64,000 nucleotides of DNA from Verrucomicrobiaceae bacterium UBA1938 (GCA_002336895.1 DDFC01000032.1:1-64000); one strand, 5' to 3'. Shown: positions 27,294 to 36,551, numbered from the stretch's first letter. Notes: a model not told the origin generated them from the letters alone. Numbers and translations are program-made.

Positions 27294-27740
27294 TCACTTC
27301 TGCGCGCGTAGCAAGCGGACCTGCGCCTCGAGCAGGGCTGCTTGCGCTCGCTCTGCTTTAATCCTGCCAGCATTGGAAGACTCCTCCTGAGCCTTCCTTT
27401 TTGCCATGGCAGCTCGTTGTTCATGCACGGCCACCAGATCCTGAAGCGCGGCAATCAATGCTTCCCGCCGCCCCTGTTCGCGTGCGAGGTCGGCCCGCGC
27501 TTCAGCCAGTGCAATTTCAGCAAGCTGCACTCCAGAACCATCCTCTGCGGACTCCCGGCCTGATTGATACAGAACCTGCTCAATCTGGACCAGCTGCTCA
27601 CGGATCTGAACAATCTCCGTGAGCTTGGCGATGATGGCCGCATTCGGCCCGGCCAAAGCAGGAGCTCTGGATGACTCCTGGGCCGCAAGGTTAAATGAGA
27701 CAAGGACGATGGCAGCAGCAATGGTCGGTTTTATCTTCAT
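27294..27740 (-). CDS. small secreted coiled-coil protein
   Basis: This 148-residue protein is not recognised. It has a signal peptide (MKIKPTIAAAIVLVSFNLAAQ). The rest, from about residue 40, is almost entirely helical with a heptad pattern rich in Glu, Ala, Gln, Arg and Leu (IREQLVQIEQVLYQSG, LAEARADLAREQGRREALIA, AERAQAALLEAQVRLL). It should form a long coiled coil in the periplasm. The function is unknown. The start at 27740 is chosen for the signal peptide. It converges on the ceramidase-like gene with a one-base gap. Confidence 0.65.
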   Translation of the reverse strand: MKIKPTIAAAIVLVSFNLAAQESSRAPALAGPNAAIIAKLTEIVQIREQLVQIEQVLYQSGRESAEDGSGVQLAEIALAEARADLAREQGRREALIAALQDLVAVHEQRAAMAKRKAQEESSNAGRIKAERAQAALLEAQVRLLRAQK

Positions 27741-27891
27741 GGCGGTGGTTGAATGTAGCCTGTCCAAACTGGCTGACCACACCGTACCAACGACTTTTGA
27801 GCCGGAAGATTGCCGTTTTCAGCGGACGCTGGAGATCACCAAAGAACACAACGACAGGCTGGACAGGGCGAATACCGCAGGTGAACCAAAC

Positions 27892-28485
27892 TCAGGATTT
27901 TTGTTTCCCGAACTTCACACGGTCATAGACCTCCGATAACGGAAGCTTCATTCCCAAACATTTAATGGCGATCTCCTGGTCAAGACCCTTTACCTCAGTC
28001 AAAAACCAAAAGCCGTCTCCGTGCCGCTCATAAATTTCAATGTGGGGACTGTTCTGTGAAATGAGAACATAGGCTTTAAGAGATTCCAGCTGCCGGTAGT
28101 TCTCCGCCTTTTTCCCGCGATCATAGCTCTCGGTCGATTTGGAGAGCACCTCGAAGACTATAGTCGGATTAATTGCTGTCTGCTGCCGTTTGTCCTGGGG
28201 ATCAAATTCAGGCTTCTTGCAAAATACAGAAGCGTCCGGGTAAGTGACCAGACCAGTAGCGGGAACTTTGATGCGAAAATTGCTATCGCAGGGCATGCAG
28301 GTTTTGCCTTTAAGACGCTGCCTAAGCTCCGCCGACAGATTTAGCACGATCAAGCTGTGCTCCAAGCTGCCGCCAGCCATGGCGAATATTTCGCCATCGT
28401 GAAACTCGCTTTTGTACACCTCGTTTTCTTCGAGGTCGTAATATTGCTCGACGGTGTACTTGGGTTTGGCTTTTGCGATTCCCAT
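27892..28485 (-). CDS. Uma2-family (DUF820) putative endonuclease
   Basis: This 197-residue protein matches the Uma2/DUF820 family, a PD-(D/E)xK nuclease-like fold common as scattered paralogues in bacteria. It shows YTVEQYYDLEENEVYKSEFHDG at the N-terminus, the catalytic-type PDASVFC, PTIVFEVLSKSTESYDRG with the acidic residue, and KAENYRQLESLKAYVLISQ. The ATG at 28485 is chosen; the longer form would need a TTG at 28521. Roles proposed for the family include DNA cleavage, but none is established. Confidence 0.8.
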   Translation of the reverse strand: MGIAKAKPKYTVEQYYDLEENEVYKSEFHDGEIFAMAGGSLEHSLIVLNLSAELRQRLKGKTCMPCDSNFRIKVPATGLVTYPDASVFCKKPEFDPQDKRQQTAINPTIVFEVLSKSTESYDRGKKAENYRQLESLKAYVLISQNSPHIEIYERHGDGFWFLTEVKGLDQEIAIKCLGMKLPLSEVYDRVKFGKQKS

Positions 28486-28532
28486 AATGCTGGAGGTTAC
28501 CACTTTGCAGGCTTGATTCAATCAACGAAACA

Positions 28533-28553
28533 GCCCGGGAGGTGCTCCCGGGC
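28533..28553 (-). terminator. hairpin after the sugar-isomerase gene
   Basis: A perfect 9-bp stem, GCCCGGGAG (28533-28541) with CTCCCGGGC (28545-28553), has a GTG loop. It lies 38 bases past the isomerase stop. On the minus strand TGTTTCGTT follows, a weak T-rich tail, so termination is probable but not certain. Confidence 0.5.
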
Positions 28554-28590
28554 CGTGACGGATGATTCGGGATGGATCTCGCTCAGCTTC

Positions 28591-29592
28591 TCACTTGCTG
28601 TTCTCCGCAAACTGAGCGTCGAAGATGATCTTGCTTGGTGGGAAGTCGATCTTCTTCACGAAGGCGGCGGATTCGGCGGCGCCGAACTCACGGTCCATTG
28701 CACCGTCCTCCCACTCGACGCTGAGCGGGCCGGCGTAGTCGATGTCGTTGAGGGCACGGATGATGCGCTCAAAGTTGATGTTGCCACGGCCGACGGACTT
28801 GAAGTCCCAGTAGCGGCTGGGCTTGTGGAAATCCACGTGGCCGCCGAAGACGCCCGCCGTGCCGTCACCGATGCCCCAGGCGACGTCCTTCATGTGGACG
28901 TGGAAAATGCGGTCGCTGAACTTGTAGATGAACTTGATGTAGTCCACGCCCTGGTAGCCGAAGTGGCTGGGGTCGAAGTTGAAGCCGAAGGCCGGGTGAT
29001 AGTCCACGGCCTGCAGGGCGCGCTCGGCGCTGGCAATGTCGAAAGCGATCTCCGTGGGGTGCACTTCCAGGGCGTAGCGGATGCCGAGCTTCTGGTACTC
29101 GTCGAAGATGGGAGTGAAACGCTTGGCGAAGTCCTTGTACCCGGCGTCGATCTGGCCGGGAAGGTTCGGCGGGAAAGAATAAACGAGATGCCAGATGCTG
29201 CTGCCGGTGAAGCCGTTCACCACGCTGATGCCAAAGCGCTTGGCAGCCTGGCCGGTCTTGATGAGTTCTTCCGCCGCACGCTGGCGCACGCCCTCAGGAT
29301 TGCCATCACCGTAGATGTGCTGGGGCAGGATCTGGGCGTGGCGGGGGTCGATGTTGTCGCACACGGCCTGGCCCACGAGGTGGGCGGAGATGGCGTGGCA
29401 CTGCATGCCGGCGGCCTTGAGCTTGGCGCGCTTGGCGTCGCAGTAGGCCTGGTCAGCCTTGTCCACTTCGAAGTGGTCGCCCCAGCAGGCGAGTTCGACA
29501 CCGTCATAGCCGAAGGCCTTGGCCTTCTGGATCATGGTATCAAGGGGAAGATCGGCCCACTGGCCGGTGAAGAGAGTGACGGGGCGAGGCAT
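28591..29592 (-). CDS. sugar phosphate isomerase/epimerase (AP-endonuclease-2 barrel)
   Basis: This 333-residue protein has the xylose-isomerase-like TIM-barrel fold used by many sugar isomerases. It begins [18 protein letters not shown] with no signal peptide, so it is cytoplasmic. Metal and substrate motifs include [21 protein letters not shown] (His-x-His), [20 protein letters not shown] and LSVEWEDG near the C-terminus. Members of this group are often paired with sugar dehydrogenases, but no partner is adjacent here. The substrate is unknown. Confidence 0.85.
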   Translation of the reverse strand: MPRPVTLFTGQWADLPLDTMIQKAKAFGYDGVELACWGDHFEVDKADQAYCDAKRAKLKAAGMQCHAISAHLVGQAVCDNIDPRHAQILPQHIYGDGNPEGVRQRAAEELIKTGQAAKRFGISVVNGFTGSSIWHLVYSFPPNLPGQIDAGYKDFAKRFTPIFDEYQKLGIRYALEVHPTEIAFDIASAERALQAVDYHPAFGFNFDPSHFGYQGVDYIKFIYKFSDRIFHVHMKDVAWGIGDGTAGVFGGHVDFHKPSRYWDFKSVGRGNINFERIIRALNDIDYAGPLSVEWEDGAMDREFGAAESAAFVKKIDFPPSKIIFDAQFAENSK

Positions 29593-29688
29593 GACTTGTT
29601 TAAGGTTGAGTTGAGGCGGGGAAGAAGGAGAAAGATTGCGGGTTGTCGAATGTGAAAGACGATTTTTTCGCGGCCGCAGGGGGGGGGC

Positions 29689-30549
29689 CTATTTGCGCTC
29701 CACTGCCAGGGTGCACACCAGGGTGTAGGGCAGCTCCAGGGTCAACTGGGCCTGTTTTCCAGTCTGATCAGTGACCAGGCCGACGTGCTTCAACTGGCCT
29801 GAGATCTTGGTGTCCAGGTCCAGCATGTCAGAGAGACGGCGGACGAGGGTGACATCGAAAGAGACATCGATGCGGCTCAGGTAGCCCATGGGCCGCTCCA
29901 TGCTGAAGCTGCCAACAAGGTGCACCGTGGCCTGGGTTCCGCCCGGATGCTCGTTCACAGAGACGAGCGAGCAGTCGATATCACGAGCCACCACCGCCCC
30001 GTAGGCCTTGCCTGCGGATTCGTTGATGCTGACCTTCCAGGTCTCGCCGGCCTTGCGCGTTTGATTGAGCAGGCAGGCGTCCGGGATCTCCAGCAGCAGC
30101 TGGGTGAAGGCCAGGTCATTCATGAATCTTTGCTCTTCCGCGCCGGGTTTGCCCCCAATCATGACGGCTTTCCACGATCCACCCGTCTTGCGCATGCGCA
30201 GGGTTTTGCCTGCCAGCGGTCCGGCCTGTTCTGCTGGCGGCGGCGGCGCTCCATTGTAGTTCACCAGTTCACAGACCATCTCGCGCACCTGCACCTCCTC
30301 GGAGTCGCTGCCGAGCAGACGGCGCACGAGATTGACCCTCTGCACAAAGCGGCAGGAAAAACCATTGGCGGTATTCGATGGCTGCATGCGCCCCCTGCCC
30401 TCCAGTACACGGATCTCGCGCTTTTCCCGCAGCAGGGTGCCGGTGCGGAGAGAGGATGGAGAGCCGAGATCCACCGGAGCCGAGCGATCGGCGGCGTTCG
30501 CAGGAATGGCAGCCAGCAAAACCAGCAGGAGGCGGGACAGGACATTCAT
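29689..30549 (-). CDS. secreted protein of unknown function
   Basis: This 286-residue protein has a signal peptide (MNVLSRLLLVLLAAIPANAA) and otherwise no recognised domain. It is predicted mostly beta-rich. Segments such as VVARDIDCSLVSVNEHPGG, ATVHLVGSFSMERPMGY and TKISGQLKHVGLVTDQTG look like a repeated beta-sandwich, similar in feel to secreted verrucomicrobial proteins that measure ester or sugar groups, but no family can be named. It is divergent from the large cytochrome-dehydrogenase gene, about 90 bases away. Confidence 0.6.
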   Translation of the reverse strand: MNVLSRLLLVLLAAIPANAADRSAPVDLGSPSSLRTGTLLREKREIRVLEGRGRMQPSNTANGFSCRFVQRVNLVRRLLGSDSEEVQVREMVCELVNYNGAPPPPAEQAGPLAGKTLRMRKTGGSWKAVMIGGKPGAEEQRFMNDLAFTQLLLEIPDACLLNQTRKAGETWKVSINESAGKAYGAVVARDIDCSLVSVNEHPGGTQATVHLVGSFSMERPMGYLSRIDVSFDVTLVRRLSDMLDLDTKISGQLKHVGLVTDQTGKQAQLTLELPYTLVCTLAVERK

Positions 30550-30638
30550 GTCCGCAGACTAACAAACACACGAACGGCGGCACAAGCAGCAAGTGCCGTG
30601 CATTTCCTGCTTGGCTAACAGCCCCGGTTTCCTCAATC

Positions 30639-33359
30639 ATGCAGCTCATGATCCGCGTGCTGCTGCTTTGCCTGGCTTTTTCCACCACGATCCATGCGCA
30701 ATGGACCACTTCGCGCATCCATGGTTCACCCGAGGCTCCAAGGCCCTTTGTGGCTGAGCAGGCCTTCTCCGGCATCGCCCTGCATGAGGCGCTGGAGATG
30801 ATGCCCGTGCCTCGCGCCCACCGCTTTGTGGCCGTGGAAAAATGGGGCAAAATCTGGAGCTTTAAAGACACACCAGAGGCCGGGCAGCAGGATCTGCTCA
30901 TCGATCTCAAAGCAACCCATCCGCAGCTGCAGTACGCCTACGGCATCGCCTTTCACCCGAAGTGGAAGAAGAACGGCCATGTCTTCCTCTGCTATGCCTA
31001 TGGCGACAAAGTGCCCGATGGCACGAAGCTCTCGCGCTTCAAACTCACACAGCAGGAACCGCCCGTGCTGGACCCCCAATCCGAAACCGTCCTGCTCACC
31101 TGGCGCAGCGGCGGGCACAACGGCGCATCATTGCAGTTTGGCCCGGACGGCATGCTCTACATCTCCACCGGCGACTCCGAAGTGCCCTCGCCACCCGATC
31201 CACTGAACACCGGACAAGATTTGAGCGACCTGCTCTCGTCCATTCTCCGCATCGACGTGGACCATGAGGAGAATGGCAAAGCCTACGCCATTCCGAAAGA
31301 CAATCCGTTTCTGAAAACGCAGGGAGCCATGCCGGAGATCTGGGCTTTCGGCTTCCGTAATCCCTGGAAGATGAGCTTTGATGCCAAAGGGCGGCTATGG
31401 TGCGGCGATGTGGGCTGGGAGCTGTGGGAGATGATCCACCTCGTGCAGCGTGGTGGCAACCATGGCTGGAGCGCCTATGAGGCCAGCCAGCCGATCAAGC
31501 CTGAGACCGCACGCCCGGAGCCGGTCATCCCGCCTGTGGCGGCGCATCCGCACACGGAGGCCGCCAGCATCACCGGCGGCTATGTGTACCACGGCAGCGG
31601 CTTTCCAGAGCTGCAGGACGCCTACATCTACGGCGACTACGAAACCGGCAAGATCTGGGCGCTGTGGCATGATGGGAAGCAGGTCACTCGCAGAGAGGAG
31701 ATCGCCGACACGCCGCACAAGATCGTAACCTTCGGCCTTAGCGATGACGGCGAGATCTACTGGATGAACTGGGAGCGGGACACTCACATCTACCGTCTGG
31801 CGCGAAACCCCGCCGTGGGCAGGCCCAGCCAGTTTCCGCACAAGCTCAGCGAGACGGGGCTTTTCCAAGACACCGCCGCGCAGATTCCCGCCGCTGGTGT
31901 ACACGTCTATGATATCGCCGAACCCATGTGGCAGGAGGGCGCTGCCGCTGAGCGCTTCATCGCACTACCCGAGGGCCAGCGCATCCAAACAAAAGTCGGC
32001 GGCAATCCCTCCAAACCCGACTTCAAAATCGCATGGCCGATCAACTCAGTGCTCGCCCGCACCATCACCTGGCCAGCCACGCAGCAGCGCATCGAAACAC
32101 AGGTCCTACATTTTGATGGTGACTCCTGGAACGGCTACTCCTACCGCTGGAATGAGCAGGGCACGGATGCGGAGCTCGTGGCCGCCGATGGCGCGGAATT
32201 CACCGTGCAGAAGCAGCCCTGGCGCATTCATGGCCGTGCTGAATGCGCCCGCTGTCACAACAACTGGAGCGGCTTTGCCGTGGGCTTTCAGCCAGATCAG
32301 CTTGTGAGTATTAGTGGTAACAAACCAGCCGATGCCGCCGAGCTGTTTGACGGCCCCTTCCTCGACCGGCTGCAGCACCACCTCACCTCCAGTCATGATG
32401 AGAAGGCACCTCTGGAAACACGAGCGCGCTCCTGGCTGCATGCCAACTGCGCCCACTGTCACCGCCGCCACGGCGGCGGCAGCGTGCCGCTGATGGTGAA
32501 TGCCGACCTGCCCACCCCTGAGACGATGATGTGGAATGAAAAGCCGACGCGAGGCGATCTGGCGCTTACGGATGCGCACGTTATCAGCCCCGGCAAACCG
32601 GAGCAGAGTGTGCTGATTGCGCGCATCTCCCGCACCGGGAACGGCCACATGCCCATGATCGGTGCCCGCGAGGTGGATCCTCATGGGTTTCAGCTGCTGT
32701 GGGACTGGATTGGCCAAGGGGCAGCAGCATCGCTGCCGAAATCCCCGCCCACAACCGCCAGCGAAGCCCTCATCGTGGCGCACTCGATCTCGCGGAAGGA
32801 AGCCCGATTTGATCCTGCGTTCGCCCACATCCCTGATCCTGCCATCTCCTGCTACTTCGAGGGCTTTCTGCCGCCCGAACAGCGCGTAAAAACCCTCGGC
32901 ATGAATTTCGATGCCAAAAAGCTCCTCGCCATCCCAGGCGATGCGAGGCGCGGCGGCGAACTCGTCAGCATGACAGGCAAGCTGGCCGCCTGCCTCGCCT
33001 GCCACATCGTCAATGGCACGGGCCGCGATTTCGGCCCTGACCTCAGCCAGGTGGGATCGCGCCTGGCTCGTGAGCAGATTCTCGAAAGCCTGCACCAGCC
33101 TTCCAAGGTCATCGCCAAAGGCTACGAGCCATGGCTTGTCACGCTGAAGGATGGCAGTGTGCAGACAGGCTTTCTGCTTAAGACCAGCGACTCCGAGATC
33201 ACTCTGAAGCTGGCTACCGGCCAGCCGATGACGGTGAAGCGGGACCAAATTGCAAACCAGATGCAGCAGCCTGTTTCCTTGATGCCCGAGGGGCTGCTGC
33301 AAAGCCTGACCGCGCAAGAGGCGGCGGATGTCATCGCATATCTAGCCGGGCTCAAATGA
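30639..33359 (+). CDS. sugar dehydrogenase fused to a c-type heme domain
   Basis: This 906-residue secreted protein has a signal peptide (MQLMIRVLLLCLAFSTTIHA). A glucose/sorbosone dehydrogenase-like beta-propeller (about residues 40-400) shows LQYAYGIAFHPKW, GGHNGASLQFGPDGMLYIS and FGFRNPWKMSFDAKGRLW. A middle region has CARCHNNW (near residue 535) and CAHCHRRHG (near 605). The C-terminal domain has CLACHIVNGTGRDFGPDLSQ (near 785) and the tail of the Pirellula/Verrucomicrobium heme-binding family (LKDGSVQTGFLL). At least three CxxCH sites are visible. It should oxidise a sugar or alcohol and pass electrons to hemes. An internal ATG at 30648 is an alternative start. Confidence 0.88.
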   Translation: MQLMIRVLLLCLAFSTTIHAQWTTSRIHGSPEAPRPFVAEQAFSGIALHEALEMMPVPRAHRFVAVEKWGKIWSFKDTPEAGQQDLLIDLKATHPQLQYAYGIAFHPKWKKNGHVFLCYAYGDKVPDGTKLSRFKLTQQEPPVLDPQSETVLLTWRSGGHNGASLQFGPDGMLYISTGDSEVPSPPDPLNTGQDLSDLLSSILRIDVDHEENGKAYAIPKDNPFLKTQGAMPEIWAFGFRNPWKMSFDAKGRLWCGDVGWELWEMIHLVQRGGNHGWSAYEASQPIKPETARPEPVIPPVAAHPHTEAASITGGYVYHGSGFPELQDAYIYGDYETGKIWALWHDGKQVTRREEIADTPHKIVTFGLSDDGEIYWMNWERDTHIYRLARNPAVGRPSQFPHKLSETGLFQDTAAQIPAAGVHVYDIAEPMWQEGAAAERFIALPEGQRIQTKVGGNPSKPDFKIAWPINSVLARTITWPATQQRIETQVLHFDGDSWNGYSYRWNEQGTDAELVAADGAEFTVQKQPWRIHGRAECARCHNNWSGFAVGFQPDQLVSISGNKPADAAELFDGPFLDRLQHHLTSSHDEKAPLETRARSWLHANCAHCHRRHGGGSVPLMVNADLPTPETMMWNEKPTRGDLALTDAHVISPGKPEQSVLIARISRTGNGHMPMIGAREVDPHGFQLLWDWIGQGAAASLPKSPPTTASEALIVAHSISRKEARFDPAFAHIPDPAISCYFEGFLPPEQRVKTLGMNFDAKKLLAIPGDARRGGELVSMTGKLAACLACHIVNGTGRDFGPDLSQVGSRLAREQILESLHQPSKVIAKGYEPWLVTLKDGSVQTGFLLKTSDSEITLKLATGQPMTVKRDQIANQMQQPVSLMPEGLLQSLTAQEAADVIAYLAGLK

Positions 33360-33502
33360 ATGAGCACACCCCGCAAATGAGTGCCCACATTTCTTCAATT
33401 CGGAAGGGCGGGCTCAACGACGACTGAGACATCTTGATTCCATGACGTCCATAAAAACAGCACTCTAAACTTCATACACGTACCATATCGCCGCCATCTT
33501 AC

Positions 33503-33700
33503 ATGCACACCACCCCCGTCATCTGCCCGAGTTGCTTTCAAGAGTTTGAAGTTCCTGCACCTTCCTACAACGAAGTGCCGTGCGATGTGGACTACGACTG
33601 CGAGGTATGCTGCCGGCCGCTGCGCATCTTCTTTTCCGAGGATGATGGCGAGATCATGGGCACAGCCTATGGTCTGGGAGAGAGCGGACCATATGGGTGA
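33503..33700 (+). CDS. CPXCG-motif cysteine-rich protein
   Basis: This 65-residue protein matches the CPXCG cysteine-rich family: CPSCFQEFEVPAP near residue 9, and CEVCCRPLRIFF near residue 33. The two CxxC pairs should bind one zinc. Family members average about 60-70 residues and have unknown function. It is preceded by 143 bases with no gene and followed by a weak hairpin at 33761-33778. Confidence 0.8.
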   Translation: MHTTPVICPSCFQEFEVPAPSYNEVPCDVDYDCEVCCRPLRIFFSEDDGEIMGTAYGLGESGPYG

Positions 33701-33888
33701 TATTGATCATCACAAAAACTGACATTCTGGTAGTCCCAAGTTTCCGCGTTACTACTCTTTTCTGCGAGTTTTCGCAGAGAATGCATTTGGATATTTGCAA
33801 AAACAGAAGTTGTCGTTAATCTCGAAAAATCCCGCTGCCAGGAGTCTGGTGGATGGGATGATTAACAAACTGGTTAACACCCACACAC

Positions 33889-33993
33889 ATGAAAATCGCT
33901 ATCCTCACCCTCATCGCGGCTTCCGCCGTTCTGTCCGCCTGCCAGCAGCCCGCTCCTCCTCCCCCTCCGCCCCCGGTGCACTCCGGCAAGTAA
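33889..33993 (+). CDS. 34-residue polyproline lipoprotein
   Basis: This is a small frame encoding a clear lipoprotein signal (MKIAILTLIAASAVLSAC) with lipobox LSAC and Cys18. It is followed by only 16 residues: QQPA, a run of seven prolines, and VHSGK, then TAA. The frame is shorter than the usual cut-off but its composition is exactly that of an acylated peptide. Similar tiny Pro-rich lipoproteins occur in many bacteria without a known role. A strong terminator lies about 210 bases downstream, beyond the structured region. Confidence 0.6.
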   Translation: MKIAILTLIAASAVLSACQQPAPPPPPPPVHSGK

Positions 33994-34118
33994 GTAATCC
34001 GCCGCCTTGAGCGGTCGATTGCAAACCTTGCGTGTGATCATTTCATGATCCGTCTTGCCACTGTTCCGTTCGCTGCGTCCATGGTGCCAATAGCATCTTG
34101 AGCCAGCAAGAGAGGGAT

Positions 34119-34189
34119 GTGCCAAGTGCGACGCCGAAGCGAAGGCCGACTGTAAAGACGGTCAGAAGCGCTCAACTTAAGACAGGCAC
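34119..34189 (+). promoter_or_regulatory. candidate structured RNA (leader or small RNA) upstream of tsaD
   Basis: Hand folding gives an outer stem GTGCC (34119-34123) with GGCAC (34185-34189) and an inner stem AGTGC (34125-34129) with GCGCT (34168-34172). Two hairpins lie inside: GCC 34133-34135 with 34144-34146, and GACTGT 34148-34153 with ACGGTC 34158-34163 (AAAG loop). A strong terminator follows 11 bases later. The nested junction is suggestive of a riboswitch-like leader or an independent small RNA. It matches no known class that I recognise. Confidence 0.3.
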
Positions 34190-34200
34190 CCGCCTGAACG

Positions 34201-34240
34201 CCGCCGTTCCCCACCCAACCGGGGGACGGCGGTTTTTTTT
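34201..34240 (+). terminator. strong terminator upstream of tsaD
   Basis: CCGCCGTTCCCC (34201-34212) pairs with GGGGGACGGCGG (34221-34232) with one wobble pair, an 8-base loop and eight T residues. It lies 64 bases before tsaD. It may end the small lipoprotein transcript, end a small RNA, or act as an attenuator. Confidence 0.9.
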
Positions 34241-34304
34241 ACCCAAACATGGCCGCTTTCCGAGTGCGGGCGTCTCAAAATTGAGCCATTCGTATCCTCC
34301 CGCC

Positions 34305-35315
34305 ATGCCAGACTGCCTCCTAGCTCTAGAATCCTCCTGCGATGAGACCGCCGCCGCCGTCTGCACGCTGGAGGGGGAGCTGATCTCCAGCCGCATCGCC
34401 TCGCAAATCGCAATCCATCGCCAATATGGTGGCGTGGTGCCTGAAGTGGCCTCGCGAAACCACATTCTGCACGTGCGCCAGCTGGTGGAAGAGGTGCTCA
34501 AGGAGGCGGGAAAAGCCCCCCGGGACATGACCGCCTTTGCCGCCACCAGCGGGCCAGGGCTGGTCAGCTCCCTGCTCATCGGCACCTCGATGGCCAAGGC
34601 CCTGGCCATCGCTGAAAACAAGCCCTTCATCGCAGTGAATCACATGGAGGGGCATCTGCTCTCTCCATTCATGGCAGGAAACGGCCCCGTACGCCCTTGC
34701 GTGGCGCTCATCGTCAGCGGCGGGCACACCATGCTGGTGCGTGTACATGGCGTGGGCCGCTACGAGCTGCTGGGCCGCACGCGCGATGACGCCGCAGGCG
34801 AGGCCTTTGACAAGGTGGCAAAAATGATCGGCCTCCCCTACCCGGGCGGACCGGAGATCGACAAACTCGCTGCGCGTGGAGATCCCAACGCTTTTGACTT
34901 TCCACGCAGCTTTCTGGACGGCCGCAGCCTGGAGTTCAGCTTCAGCGGCCTCAAAACCGCCGTGCTTTATGAACTGCCGCGCCTGGACCTGAAAAACGAG
35001 CAGGTGCTGGCTGACCTGAGCGCCAGCGTGCAGGAGGCGATCGTGGAGGTGCTGGTGGAGAAGCTGGTTCTCGCGGCCCGCCTTTGTGGTGAAAAACTCG
35101 TCACCGTCAGCGGTGGCGTCAGCTGCAACAAAGGCCTGCGCGCAGCGCTGACCGCACGCTGCGCCAAAGCCGGGCTGCAGCTGCTGCTGGCACAGCCGGA
35201 TCTCTGCACTGACAATGCGGGCATGATCGCTTTTGCCGCTGCACAGCGTTTCAGCACAGGGCACACTTCGCCACTGGAGGCGGATGTGGATCCGAATCTG
35301 CCCCTCATCAATTAA
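34305..35315 (+). CDS. tsaD: tRNA threonylcarbamoyladenosine transferase subunit TsaD
   Basis: This 336-residue protein transfers the threonylcarbamoyl group to A37 of ANN-decoding tRNAs, with TsaB and TsaE (not in this window). The ASKHA-fold start is LALESSCDETAAAV. The metal motif is HMEGH, then SGGHTMLV and GEAFDKVAKMIGLPYPGGP. SFSGLKTAV and SGGVSCNKGLR follow. The ATG at 34305 (MPDCLLALESSCDET) is the normal family start; the upstream frame passes through the terminator and is rejected. The PQQ-like gene follows after 12 bases. Confidence 0.97.
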   Translation: MPDCLLALESSCDETAAAVCTLEGELISSRIASQIAIHRQYGGVVPEVASRNHILHVRQLVEEVLKEAGKAPRDMTAFAATSGPGLVSSLLIGTSMAKALAIAENKPFIAVNHMEGHLLSPFMAGNGPVRPCVALIVSGGHTMLVRVHGVGRYELLGRTRDDAAGEAFDKVAKMIGLPYPGGPEIDKLAARGDPNAFDFPRSFLDGRSLEFSFSGLKTAVLYELPRLDLKNEQVLADLSASVQEAIVEVLVEKLVLAARLCGEKLVTVSGGVSCNKGLRAALTARCAKAGLQLLLAQPDLCTDNAGMIAFAAAQRFSTGHTSPLEADVDPNLPLIN

Positions 35316-35327
35316 CCCCCGTTTCCT

Positions 35328-36551
35328 ATGCGAACGCTCATTCTCATCCTCTGCGCAGCCACCAGCCTGCAGGCGGGAGACTGGCCTCAGTTTCTCGGTC
35401 CGCAACGCAACTGCACCGCCAGCGACGAAGCCGCCATCTCCGGCAGCGTGGAACCTGAAATCGTGTGGAAGCGCATGCTGGGCGGTGGTCATGCGGGAGC
35501 CGTGGTGTCTGCGGGCCGGGTGATCATGACTCATCGTGTCGGTGGCGAGATCGTCACCGAGGCGTTGACCGCCGATGAAGGCAAACCCATCTGGAAGCAC
35601 GCCTATCCCACCACCTATCGAGACAGCTTTGGCTTCGACAACGGTCCGCGCGCCGTGCCCTGCATCTCAGGTGGCAAAGTGATCACGCACGGCCCGGAGG
35701 GCATGGTGCAGGCGCTCGATTTTGAAACGGGCAAAGAACTCTGGAGCTACGACACTGTGGCGGAGCTGGAGTCACCTCAGGGGTACTTTGGCAGAGCATG
35801 CTCCCCGCTCGTCGCTGATGGCAAGGTGCTGCTCAATGTGGGGGGCAAAAACGCAAAGGGCGGAGCGGGCATCATCGCGCTGGATCTCGCCACGGGCAAA
35901 CTCGTCTGGCAGGCCAGCGAAGATGAGGCCAGCTACTCCTCCCCGGTGCTGATCCCTGGCAGCGAGGACGTGGGAGTCTTCTTCACCCGACGCGGTGTGT
36001 TGCTGACCCAGACCAGCAACGGCAAGGTGCTGGCCGAGGATTTTTTCCGCGCCCAAATCGACGCCTCGGTGAACGCCGCCGCGCCGGTGCCCTGCGGTGA
36101 GGGCTGGCTGCTTTTTTCCGCCGCCTACGATGTGGGCGCGGGCCTGTGGCGCTGGAATAAGGCGGAGCAGAAGCTGACCAGTGTCTGGAAAAAAGCCGAC
36201 GTGCTCGACTGCCACTACACCACGCCGGTGTATCACGCAGGTCATGTCTATGGCCTGCATGGCAGGCAGGAGAGCGGCATGACACTGCGCTGCATCGATG
36301 TGGCTGACGGGCATGTGACCTGGGAGGCAACCGATCGCGTCCCCGGCGGCACCTTGATCCTCGTGGGAGACAAGTTCCTGATGCACACCGAGGCGGGAGA
36401 ACTGTGGATCTTCAACGCCGATCCGAAGAAGTTCAATCTTCTGCAGCGCACGCAGATCACCCGCGCCGGCCATCGCAGCCATGGCGCCTTCTCCAACGGC
36501 CTCCTCTACGCCCGCGATGCGGAAAAACTCGTGGTGGTGAAGGTGAAGTAG
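35328..36551 (+). CDS. secreted PQQ-like beta-propeller protein
   Basis: This 407-residue protein has a signal peptide (MRTLILILCAATSLQAGDWP) and repeated propeller blades with the TGxxxW pattern: VQALDFETGKELWSYD, IIALDLATGKLVWQAS and CIDVADGHVTWEA. The second-blade WPQFLGPQRN motif also appears in the 24711 protein (WPSWRGPYADG), and both are 407 residues long, so the two may be paralogues. No catalytic site was identified. It begins 12 bases after tsaD and precedes a CvfB-like gene on the same strand. Confidence 0.83.
   Translation: MRTLILILCAATSLQAGDWPQFLGPQRNCTASDEAAISGSVEPEIVWKRMLGGGHAGAVVSAGRVIMTHRVGGEIVTEALTADEGKPIWKHAYPTTYRDSFGFDNGPRAVPCISGGKVITHGPEGMVQALDFETGKELWSYDTVAELESPQGYFGRACSPLVADGKVLLNVGGKNAKGGAGIIALDLATGKLVWQASEDEASYSSPVLIPGSEDVGVFFTRRGVLLTQTSNGKVLAEDFFRAQIDASVNAAAPVPCGEGWLLFSAAYDVGAGLWRWNKAEQKLTSVWKKADVLDCHYTTPVYHAGHVYGLHGRQESGMTLRCIDVADGHVTWEATDRVPGGTLILVGDKFLMHTEAGELWIFNADPKKFNLLQRTQITRAGHRSHGAFSNGLLYARDAEKLVVVKVK

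Larger units (their letters stand above)
33994..34304. other. 311-base region before tsaD, without a protein gene
   Basis: The long open frame here is a continuation of the tsaD reading frame and looks non-coding. The region contains a foldable stretch (34119-34189) and a strong plus-strand terminator (34201-34240), followed by 64 bases to the tsaD ATG. Confidence 0.5.

Noticed and set aside
34119..34240. tRNA or known riboswitch upstream of tsaD
   Set aside because: No T-psi-C or anticodon arm, and the fold lacks conserved residues of any class I know. Kept only as an unclassified candidate.
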